Positions 22,760 through 34,700 of a stretch of DNA of 64,000 nt are shown in pieces. Position 1 is the stretch's first letter. Each line of letters starts with the position of its first letter. The translations under genes were made by a program, and so were the position numbers. Source of the DNA: Rhyacichthys aspro (lineage: Eukaryota > Chordata > Actinopteri > Gobiiformes > Rhyacichthyidae); the NCBI GenBank assembly GCA_036850595.1, contig CM072168.1, forward strand, positions 16,731,982 to 16,795,981, given 5' to 3'. Under the pieces are notes generated by a model. The model saw only the letters and a program-made list of their open reading frames with translations, was not told the origin of the DNA and made no database searches.

Positions 22760-25700
22760 ATGTGTGTGTAAAAGGGGGGTTAGGGAGTCAGGAATGTCAG
22801 GTGGCCCTCTAGGCGCAGTGGATATGTCATCATAAAACAATCCATATTGGCTCAACTTTGTGTGACAGTTGGACAGACAGACAGACTGAGATGTGCTGAT
22901 AACATACTTTGTGCCATGTGGAGCTCCTTTACTGCATCTGTCTGTCTTAAATATCATCTGGATTCTTCACTTCTCATAAGGCAGTGGCAGTTTGAATGTG
23001 AAGCTTTGTGATTCCTACTGCTTTTTTTTCTCCTTTTCTTCTTCTTGGGCGAATCCTCCCACTGTTCATTCACAGCACAGTCAAGGTCATTGTGGGTTGT
23101 AGTGTCACAGAGGCCGAGTTCGTCTGCACGACTCGCACATAGACCGACTTTCATTTTCAGAGTGAAACTGTTTCTGATCTGAACTTTACTGTTGTATAGC
23201 ATTTTTGTTACAATATTTAAACCTGTCAAAATGGCCAGGTAACCAAACGGGGGATTTTTAGGAGGTATTCAAAAAAACAAACAAAAAAAGTTATTCATTT
23301 TTTTATTTGTTTGTTTTTGTCAGAAATTTGTTAAAAAGAGGCACAATGTTTTTTTAATTTTACAAGCAAGCTACACCGACAAGCTATCTGTTACAAATCA
23401 GTGACAAATCAAGCATAAATATAAACCAAAATACTTTTACTGCCATGACTCGATTATCACCACATATTGTCAAGTTTGCCAGTGTCACTGTCGCCACCGA
23501 AAATAGCTAGGGATGCAAAGTTATCAACATAAATAATAATAGAAAAGAAAAAAAGACTGGTGCATTATTGTAGATGAAGGGTCCAAACAAGACAAAAATG
23601 TGTCTCTGTCACTGTTAGCCTGAGGGGTGTTGTCTGTGCTTGAACTGGGATCTGACCCAGCTGTGGACGGGAAAAGGACAAGGGTCAGCGGCGCTTTTCC
23701 GTGATTAATTACACCACCTTTAAAGTTCATCTGATCCGTAGAGAAACCACACCTTATATCTCATACAAATTCACAGTGAGACCATTTACTATCTTTTAAT
23801 GTAACATAAAGAATGCATTTTGTACTTGTGTAAAGTCCTTTTTCTTTAATGAAAAGGTTTATGGGAATGAGCTCAAAGAGGCACACTTCTTCCTTTTATC
23901 CTCACTGACATACATTGTCATCCTCTTTCACTCACTCACTTCTCTGGCTCTTTGTTTCTCAGACACATGTGTGTGCACACACACAGTGGCAGACTGTGGT
24001 CTGTCCTGGCCGATGCCACACCTGTGGTTTGTTCCTCAGTCTGCCAGGACAATGATGCTCTGTGTTCAAATACCATCTTCCATCTCCGCTGCCCAGTCTC
24101 ATGCGCGCTCCTCTTCAGTTTTTATCTGTTCGTGTCTTTAGCCGTACTTGAGAAGCGCTATCGTATAGATAGGTAGTGGCTGAAGGGAAGGGAGAGAGGC
24201 CTGGTGACAGACACAGAGCGAAGGAGATGAAATGCTGTGAGATAGCCGTCCTTTCAGAGCCTCTGCTGATTACACTGCTCTAATCATTTGCTGAGACTCT
24301 GAGGAGTGAGGAATGCCTTTGCTCTTCTGCACTGGTTTTGACTGCACCGCTTAGCAGGGCCAACTCTGCTCTGTGTGTGTGTGAGACAGTCCTGGTTTGG
24401 CCCACAGCCTATTTGGAGTGTGCCACAGTCCCACAGGTGCACACAAACTATATCTGCATGTGTGCTAGAACAGAAGTGGGCAGCATATTTGTTCTACGTA
24501 AGATATGTAATAAATGTCAAGCAACATGATTCAACTGTAACTTGGATAGCCTCTATAGAAGGCCAGTCTTTTAATGTGAGGACTGTAGTGCAGTGCTGCT
24601 GTGACTAAATGGCTGGTGTTACAATGGAAGACCTACTTTATGCTCTCAGAAAGCAACTTAAACATCAGCACATTTTACCAATACTGATTTATATATTTCT
24701 CAATTAGTATACAGGCTGCCTTTAATTTAATTATTAATCTATTATTCTAAAAGCAAACGTTAGCCATGTCAGACAATATAATATTTAGCAGCATTTTGCA
24801 TCCATACTCAGTTACAGTTTTTCCAAAAGCTAGAGTAGAGATGTAATGATGGGATGTTATAAAACAGTTGTTCTTAGAAATGTCCATTTACATCATTTTT
24901 AGGTGTTGAGGCTCCATAATCTTACATATTTAGACATATGGGCTAAAATATTAGGATATTAGTCTTGGGCTATAAAGCCCAGCCCTAAGTTCAAACATTT
25001 TCCCATGTGCTCAACTGTTTAATGTTTTTAGCATGTGCTCACATAAGAACTTGTCTAGTCATACATGCATGCACACTCTGTCACACAACCCCACAGTCAG
25101 TGGCTGCCTCATCAGCTCCACTGAGTTTCATTGTAACAGATCTTATCTTGTCTACTTGACTGTGAGCAGCTCTGTCTAATCAGCAGCAGTGAGATGACTA
25201 CAGATAAAGATTAAATGACCTTGTGGCTTTGGCATCAGCCACGCAACTCAATTAAATGTCTTCATGTGTGTCTGTGTGTGTGTCTGTGTGTGTGAGTGTG
25301 GCAGTATGTGTGTGTGAATGCTTGTGTTCTCAGTGTTGTAGACATTCATTCCTCAATGTTAGTGAGCGACCAGGAAAAGGGCAACAACTTTTCCACCCCT
25401 TTGTTTCACCCATTTTTAGTCCCTGCAGCTTTAACATATACTCTTCTAATGTAGAAGCTTTAATACTAAATAAAACAAACAGAGGAACGACCTCCTGAGG
25501 CACCTTTAGATGCATTCACTCAGAACAAATGCAAACAAGATGTATTTATCACATTCAGATATTTCATTAAAGCTGGTCACACTGGAAGTAATCACTGAGT
25601 AAGAACCAGATCTAACTGGGCCGAAGACATTGATCTGCTCCATCTAATGTAAACCTTAAACCCAAAGAGTGAGAGAGAATGATTAAATACATCTGTAGTA

Positions 25701-28700
25701 ATAAAATATTTGTAGTGTTGTTGACTGTGCCCAATAATCTTTAAGCTTATTTTTATAGCAGCCTCGCAGCCTCAGTCTTTGCAGCGTAAGTGCAGAGTGT
25801 GATCACATTTGATGCCTTCATATCCTTTACATTTAGATTTCTTCCACCTTATTTTATTGATGAGTGTGTTGTATAAATGCCTCATGTCTAAATCTTCTTC
25901 TGATTCATCTCTGGACCTCACATCCATCTTTAGTCACCCCTTAAGTCTTCACCCTTTCACTTTCCACTCTCAGACTAACGCTTGACGTGACTGTCTTCAT
26001 CTGCAGCATACTTGAGGGATTAAGGAGGGATGAAATGCACTCATTTGTGTGTGTGTAGAAATAAAGTAGGCCCCCGTACAGTACAGTATTCATTTAGAGT
26101 GTCGTGAGATCCTAAATGAAACCTGAGGTCGCTGTGAGCACCAGCCTTTAATCTGTTTTTGATCCACCTCAGACCCGCACAAATAAGGCAGCCCTTTCTG
26201 GGATCTGCATTTCAAACATTTTGTCTTTGCACATTGTGATGCTCTTTATTTTTGGAGTTTATCATCTAAAAGTCCCTCTCATGCGTGACAGTGTTTCCTT
26301 AAATCCTCCTGATAACATCACTGGGTGCACATCCTCAGTTATCGTTATCATAGCCAGGCTGAGGAACAATGCTACTCTGCATTAAGATATGATCATATCT
26401 GAGAATGTAGCTCTTCAAAGACAGTTTTTTGGTCTGATTTGTCTTTGTGTAGTTCCACAAAAGTAAAACTCTGTCAGGTCAGATCCTGCATGTACTGTCC
26501 TATGGATGATACGCAGAGGTGGGTTGTATTTATTTACATGGACTATGGGTTACCTGTTTGTTAAAGTGGAAGAAAGTGCACTAAGGCTTAAATCGTTTCT
26601 TAAATAAGAGTTATACTGCCTTACTTTTTTAATAAATCAAAAGAAACAATAGACTTTTCACATGTAAGGGACCACTTTTTTTTGTTTTGACTAAAACAGA
26701 AAACCATATGTATCTAGTTTGGATTTTATTGTCCTACTGTATGTTGTGACAGTATTCGTGTTTTTGTTTGGATGGTTGCAGTCACATTAAAGTAGACACA
26801 GACCACTAATTCTTAGGCGTCTTGGTGCATGTTTTGTTCGTCTGGCAACATTCTCAACCCAACTCTGATGGCAAGGATGTACACTTCTATGTAGCGCTCT
26901 CCAAACAAGGGCAAGAATGCTGCACATATCATTCCTATTATCCGATTATGAACCCCAGTTTAGGCTACTTTTACGGCAGGTGTTTTTCCACCTCACATCA
27001 CTCCACTTTTGGGTTCACACAACATTCATACCCCTCTCATCTCGAACTGTTTCTAAACTTGTCTTTAAGGCCGCTCAAAGGAGATTACCTTCAGCCAACA
27101 CTGAAAGATGATTTTGATGGACCTACCGCAAAGTTCACCAGTCAGATTTCCGTCTTACACAAATTCCACAAAACCACTTGTTATTGTGGAGGAAAAAATG
27201 TTGGGTTTAGGAGTTAGACATCAGACACTGGAGTTCACTTTTCATCTTTGGTTAGTTTTTACTCAGTAAAGTAGTTTTAATGGAATCAGAAAAGAAACAG
27301 GTTTAAGATAAATCTCTGCTCTGTATGTCTAAGCCTGTAAAGACCCCACTAAATCGGCAAAACGTGCAATGAATTACTGTCCGATAGTGAACATAGTAAC
27401 TTCAAAACACATTTCTTAATAGGGTCAGTTGATAAAAACTTTTGGATCAGTCACACTACCACTCTGCTTGTACAATAATCCACTGTTAACACTGAGAGGA
27501 TGTATACAGAAAGGTTTGAGATAAAGTAGAGTATGGTTATGTGAGGCCATATTACTTCCACACAAAAGTTTGATTAGCTGCACTCTTATCAAAGCCCTAT
27601 TCCAACGTATTATCTAAAAATCAAATGCAAACAATATGTAAAAGTTGATTTTAACATCAGACATCGGACATCCCGAAGGCACTAGAATCTACATATACAA
27701 TGGTTTTGCAGTATAAATGCAACAACACTATCAGAATGTTATATTTATTTTCACTTTGTTATAATGAGTCTATTTTGCAGTCTATAGTTCACTTAATTCA
27801 TTTTCTTTTGCTTTTCATTTAGTGGTTGTGGGTGAAGCCTTTCTTAGCTGCTTTGGGAACACATCAACAGTTCATTGTAGGGTTAAAATACTGACAGACA
27901 ACACTTCATACACATATTATACACCATCATTATGGACTATTCCGAGTCACCAATTTGTCTATACATCTATTTGGAGGAAGCTGAAGTGCTCTTAAGGAAC
28001 CCATAATAGTTTTTGGTTTGAGGCCGTCACTGTGCACCACTCCATATTTTTATGACCAGTTAAATGTGATTTGAATCATTAAACTATTAAGGAACTTTAT
28101 AAGCAACTTGTTAGAGAATGAGATAAAAACGCCTTTTTGCAATATATGCTACACAAAGATGTACATAAGTGTTTAAGTGAAAGGAGTAGGCTGTGTTGTG
28201 TTGCTGTGAACCAATGAGCACTTTGTGAAGTGAATGACAGTGAATGAGCTGAAGTTCTGCTTGTGGAGAAAGTAGAATCAAAGTTTGGAAACAAAGTCCA
28301 AGAGTGGTTTTCCCTGGTTTCCCCTGGCAGAGAGTACTTTGACATTTGAAAACTTGGCCTTGTTCGATATAGACATCATTATAAATGACAGAAAATAATG
28401 AAAAGCATAAGATAAAACCTTTAAAACTTGTGCTAATTCCTTTTGCAGCAAGTTCTACAAGAGATCACAAGGAAAGCCTCTTGTCCATTCCAGCAGTCTG
28501 CCTCTGCTCCAGACTCTGACAAAACTGTATCCAGCTCCACTCACTAGTTTTACTGCTCTACACCTCCCATTGTAAAAACCCGGCTGGCTTTTGTGAGCTG
28601 CTGACAGAGCTGGCTTCCCATTGCTTCCTTTCCCATCACACACACATACACAGGTACAAACAAGAATCACACATTTATAATGACAAGACACGCTGCTTTG

Positions 28701-31700
28701 AAGCACGCTTACGAGAAGCAGCATCACTGTCTCGCTCACAAACACAACATATTATGGTGATAGTAGCAGGTAAATAATGGATGGTTGTTAGGACAGCTCT
28801 GTGTTGTTGAGTATTGTACCTGTACCACTGTTACACACATACACACAGTGTTTCTGGGTTTTAATTACAACACATGGGTGTTCCTGAAGAAATGAAAATA
28901 CAGTTTTGTTACCATAGCAATGTTGATACACACTCAATGTGGGTGTCCTTGTTTTATGCAACTAGCATTTACGCTAATCTTTACATTATCAATAGGTGCA
29001 CTTCCTTTTCCTCTGGATTTAGCATCACACAGCTTTTCCTTATCATTTTGACTAAACCTACATTGAAAGAGATACACTTATGTCAGTCCAGTGACTAGTT
29101 GCTGTCAGGGAAATAAGGGTTGGCTCCAAAAACCTTTTATTAACTCCCAGTTATAAACAAAAGTCACAAAATGGACAGAATTTTGTAATATCATTTGTTT
29201 ATGTTATCACTAAACAAAACTTTCAGAAGATTAATAGGCCATTCAACTGTGATGTTACCTTTTGAGGGCAAAGATATTTTTTTAATAATAAGTATTAGAT
29301 GAATGGTGCAGCCCTCTACTGTGAGTCTGGTTAGTGTTTGTGGTTAACCAGACCCTCAAGAACATCCTACACTATTAATGTATTAAGTCTAGTGCCACTT
29401 TGCTGCTTGCTAGTAACAGCTAACTTGAGTCTTCTGTGGTCGATGACTGAAGCCCTGCAGCAAGAAACAATATCTGACTGTGTATAAACTTTTTCATGAC
29501 GTAACAGTTGTATTTATTTAGATTTACCTTGAGATAAAGCATGCTTTGATATGTTTTTCCTCCATGGAAGAAGCTCTGTTAAACCTTTATGTACATTTTT
29601 AAATTGTCTTTGAAGACTACACTCAAGTCCTGTATCTGGTTGAGAGCGTAGAGATTTAGTGTGCTGCAGTGTGTGTCTGTGTGTCTGTGTTTGCTATCAG
29701 CCCGCCAGGAGAGCGGTGTGGAGAGAGTATTTGTTCGGCTTCTTAAAACAAACTCATGAAGCAGATGAATCATATCAGGCAGTGCGATTAGTGTTAGGGC
29801 CGAGTGGAAACCCATGAGGTAGTCTGTAGCTCACTCTTACTTTCTCTGTGAGCTTCAGGCCTACACTTTTCGTCTCTTTTTTCACTAAAAGATAAGATAC
29901 TGTAGAGTTTATACAACACCACATTGACCAAACCAAGGGCTGAAATGCTCCATGAGGTTTTATTATGTACAGTATATTATGCATTTTCTACAACTGGTGT
30001 TTGAGTTCTAAAGCTGGATGCATCTGCTGCAGTTTTGACCCAAAAGAATCTTGGATTGTTCACATCAAAACCAATTTGTCTCAAGACCTGAATCTAAGCC
30101 TGAACAGCATTTGTAATGATAGAATTGATCAAAAAGTCATAACGAAGCACCGTAAGTGGCCTGGACTCCCTTCTTTTCAAGGCTCAGTAAAAGCCTGTCT
30201 AACTAATGAAACCGATTTTGTAAAACGGTGCAAACTTTATTAATTGCTTGGTTGTCAGTCTAATTGCGTCCAGAAGCAACTAGACCCAAAAACATAGCTT
30301 CAATTCAGAAACAAATCATTTGAATGGCTCTTAGCACATAATTCAATGAAGAAGTTACGTATATGCAAATTAAACAAATTAAAAAACAAATAGATACAGC
30401 CATCCTCTTCCCTGGGAATCTATAGAGGCAGCTGTTTTCCCATTAACAGTTAGGATAAATTATTTATATAAATGAGACAGACTCATCCGTCAAAGCTAAT
30501 GAGAAGATAAAGGAGCCAGTTTTATCATATACAAAATATGTAGAATGTATATAATACTGCTTTAAACACTGCACTGCCAGAGCCTAGACTGGCAATTTAA
30601 TTATTTAACTATAAGTAGCTTCTAATGTTCCAACATGCCTTGAACTGTGGACGGTAGTAGATGCTCTGAAACTGTGACTTGTATTTGAGTGGAGCAGCTA
30701 AACTGTATATGGATTAACACTTGGCACACACTTCATTTTAGTAATTTAATATCTACACTTCTCAAGAAATGATTTAATCTGTGTTTAAGGAGTGCTGATT
30801 TGAACAGTATGTGTGGTTTCTTAACTGCTAGGAAATCTCCAGGGAAGTGTATCAAGTGGAAATCTAGAAAGTCTGTCTTCTGGTTTTGTAAAATCAACTT
30901 AGCATTTCGATCTACTGTAAACTGCACGTCTGCAAAAACTTCCAACTGTTTGACTGTCCAACTGCGGGAGGACCACACAGCTGACATGCCTCTGGGAAGT
31001 GAGCGCTCTGTTGTCTCCCACGTGTGTGTTGAAGGAGCACAGTGTCCCACAGTTCAGAAACGGTGGGCAGAGTTGGCACGCAAAGAAGCCACAGAAAAAA
31101 TGAGCTCGCATTTGGTTTGTGGCCGGCGAAGAGTGCCACCACATTGTTTACAGCGGCTTCACAGGTGTTGCTCCACTAACACAGCCCTGGGTTTTGTTCC
31201 TACCTTGTGTTCTTTGTTCCCAGGGCAGTGGGCAGTCCGCTCGTCATGGACCCCAACAGTATTTGCAGAAAGGCCAAGCGTCTGGCGGGAAAGCAGGCGG
31301 AGCTGTGCCAGACTCAGCCTGAGATAGTGAATGAAGTGGCCAAAGGAGCCCGGCTGGGAGTCCGGGAGTGCCAGTACCAGTTCAGGTACCGCCGCTGGAA
31401 CTGCACCAGCCACAACAAGTACTTTGGCAAAATACTGCAGCAAGGTGAGTGCAATGACAAGAACCAGGACAGGAATGTCTCATATTTGTAATAACTATGG
31501 AGGGTGATTATTTAATACTAAGTGGTGTTTGGTTATGTACTAATATTTGTATTGTGGCATGTTGTTTGTTAAGCATGTTATATTTAAAAAAAAAATCTTG
31601 GTATTAATCTTCTTTCAGGGATTCAAGCAATTGATTTCTATACAGAATATTAAACTTGAATTTTAAGCTAACTGCAGATAGTTCAGTGGACCTTTGCTGC

Positions 31701-34700
31701 TGTTACGGAGCAGATAAGAGGCAATGAAGAGGATTGCCTCATATGCTTAACTTGTATATTTTGTAAGAATTTTGTTTTTGATAATGGCTGCATTAATACC
31801 AGGCTAGTTTTGCACACTGTTGATGCTGTAATGTGGGTTTGTCATCTTTTTATTATGCTGCTATTAAACTTAGATAAAAAGCCCTTTCAAAAGCTTGTCC
31901 AATCCCATTTTGTAGCATTAATTCACTTTGATTTGAACCCATGACCTCACGACCGCAGCCAGCCTGAGGTCACGCCCCGGTCTGATCGCAGACAAGGCTG
32001 GCTGTTGTATTATAAAGCAGACATATTAACACTTGACTGACTCTCCTCTTCCTTAGACTGGGTATGCTGCGTATGATGAGCTAAAATTGCCTTTTTACTT
32101 TAGCATCTCTTAGATCTCATAACATCTTCCTGCAGCCCTTTGAAGTGTGTAATATAGCTAATCCTGGGTCAGCTCTGGGTCCCCTCAAATTACTGTGTTG
32201 GTGTATCTCTTGTATGATAAGAATCACAGGGCTGTGTGCCTCTTTATTGACTGCTACCATAGAAGCTGTTTGTTTAGCCAACAGGGAATATCAAACACTA
32301 TTATGCAACAATAAATGCACATGCTTGTCTAGAGATTACACAAGTGTGTTTTGCACAAACTATGGAAGATACACAAAGAAAGAGGGAAGAGAGTAGAGTA
32401 AAAGAAGGCAAGAATCTACCAGCAGAAGACAGGCGAGCTATTAATCATAAATTCCTGCCTGTCTTTGAGGAAGGCCAAAGTTCTCCTCTGTTTTTAAACT
32501 CCACAATTACCTCCATTTCCTTAATGGCTGTTCATCATAGACTGGCACCAATAAATGTCAAAATAAATGTCCTTTAATATGAGAGAGACTCATTCAGAGG
32601 AAAAGCTTTGTATTTACTGCAGCGTCTGCCAAAGTTATAGACCCTATTGACTTCTGTACTTAACAAATGTATTTGTCTGGACTTGCAGTGCATTAAGTAA
32701 AATTGGATGGGATTAAAATAACAATTGAACGGATTATGTAACTTTTTGTCAACAGAAAATTACCAATATTTTACATTTGGCAGTCAGTGGTTTGGCTTCT
32801 CTCCCATATTAATGCAAAATAAAATCATAAATCATGCCAACAAAGAAAATCATCATAAGTAAACAAGTGATTTTAACTAGTGGATATGAGAGACCACTTT
32901 TTATTTTTGGTAGTAACATGCTACATTAAAAGATTTAATACTATTTTGATGTTATGTGTGCGGAAATTCTCAGTCATGTAATACACAAAGGTTTCCATCT
33001 ACTGAACAATATAAGGGATGAGGGATGTAACAACCCTAAACACCCACTACTTAACAATATTAAATAGAAACAATTATAATTATGTTACTTGCATTTGTCT
33101 AGTAGACTAGTTCATTACCTTAATCCTTCATCTATGCTCCATTAAAGCAGCAACAATGTGTAAAACTAGCCCTTTCACACAGGGGAGGCATGTGTATTTT
33201 TTTTGCAGGAACTCATTTTTCTGGCTTCTCCGGGTGAGTAAAATGCATAAATAACAATGGAGATGTCAAGAGGAGCACTGTGAGTGGTTGTATTGATGAT
33301 ATGTGTTAGATGATGTTTAATTATGTGTGACTTTTGTTGTTGTTGAAGTCTGAGGAGGGCAGGAGCCTCAAACTCATGAGTGCATGAATATTGCTTACCA
33401 CTCTTTGACTATGTTGCAAATATATTTAAATACTGTACATTTAGTATTGAATCATTCTTCACTCTGTAACAAAGAGATTCCCAGTGTGGTTGTTTTGTGT
33501 CATAACCTAGTTCTCTCACTTTCTAACCATGCACTGCCCAGTGGTCTAACACACAACAGTGACAAAAGTCAAAAAAGGATTCTTGAGAGACCCTTTGAAG
33601 TGAAGGGGCTTTTAATAACAAGACACTCTGGACAGTCTCCAAAACACCGTTCACACACATGCTCTTTGATCCATTTGTGTAATCTAGTTCATTTCAATTC
33701 ATTTCAATTATAGTCAACTTGAAGTCTTACATGAAGGTAGTTGGATTGTATGGTTTCGTTAAAGGGTTACATACACAGAAACACACCTACAATCTTGTCT
33801 GAAAAGGAACCTGCTTGGCTGTACCACCCACTTCATAACATCCTCAGGCAACATCTCCTCAACCCGCTATTGAAACATTAACCTCAAAGCACTTGACCTC
33901 TGTGGGGTTTGTTCATAAAACTTCCTAAGAAAAAGGCTTTGAGTAAAAACAGATTGTATAAACTCTGACTTGAGTAATAAGATAAGGCATGTATAATTAT
34001 CTTCTGAAACACTGCCATTTTACACTTTTGGTGCCAGAAGTGTGAATAAATGAGCATGTCATCTCACCATTGACAGCTGTTTTTAAATCAAACTGTATTC
34101 ACCCTTGGACTTGAACCTGTCACATATAGTTTACATCAGAAACCATCTCATGTCTGATCATTAATTGGCAGATTTTATTCTCTTTTCCTTAATCTGTGCC
34201 ATGTTTAAATACCACACAAAGCCTACAGCGTCTGTGACTTATGCTGTAAGCAGCCAACATACTATACAGTGATGCTGTTAATCACATAAGGGCTTTGGGG
34301 GCTCCACTTTGAAAGACAGTTGGCTCTGAGTGGAATAATTAATATCATAGCATTGATGAATGATGAATAAAAGGGTGAACATTTGCTGTTTAGGTGATGT
34401 TTGACAGGTGCACTTCTCTCCCAGGTTGAAGTGGATTTTGAAACTTTTCAAGCAGATTTATGGAGGATAATGAAGTTAAATGTCAGAATTTACACCTTAC
34501 AGCAGAATTGTCCAAACTTCTTTCAACAAGTAGAGATGAAAAATGTGAAAGACCCTTTAATAATGGGCAATATGACCCCTATCAAAACACACAGTATACT
34601 ACCATAATAATAATATAATGTAATAAAAATGGGGTGCACGGTAGCAGAGTGGTTAGCGCTCCTGCTTCACAGCAAGAAGGTCGTGAGTTCGACCCAAAAC

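Larger units (their letters stand above)
21465..31223 (+). other. wnt6 intron 1
   Basis: A 9.8-kb intron, gtaagt to cccag. It contains a MITE-like element (22286-22590), a long GT microsatellite (22718-22770), a second GT-rich tract (25264-25320) and a low-repeat island with an octamer site (30340-30540). The frames of 131 codons at 26822-27217 and 175 codons at 30800-31327 do not resemble known proteins; the latter overlaps exon 2 in the wrong frame. Confidence 0.7.

Noticed and set aside
26822..27217. 131-codon open frame in wnt6 intron 1
   Set aside because: No recognisable domain, no splice context and no composition change; such lengths occur by chance in 64 kb.
29729..29742. tatttgttcggctt resembles part of miR-375, whose gene lies near CFAP65 in mammals
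   Set aside because: The match to the mature miR-375 is broken in the middle and the flanks do not form a matching hairpin arm; it lies inside wnt6 intron 1. I did not find a genuine miR-375 by eye elsewhere in the window, but a by-eye search is not exhaustive.
30800..31327. 175-codon open frame overlapping wnt6 exon 2
   Set aside because: It reads exon 2 in the wrong frame and starts in intron; the Wnt6 frame explains the coding signal.
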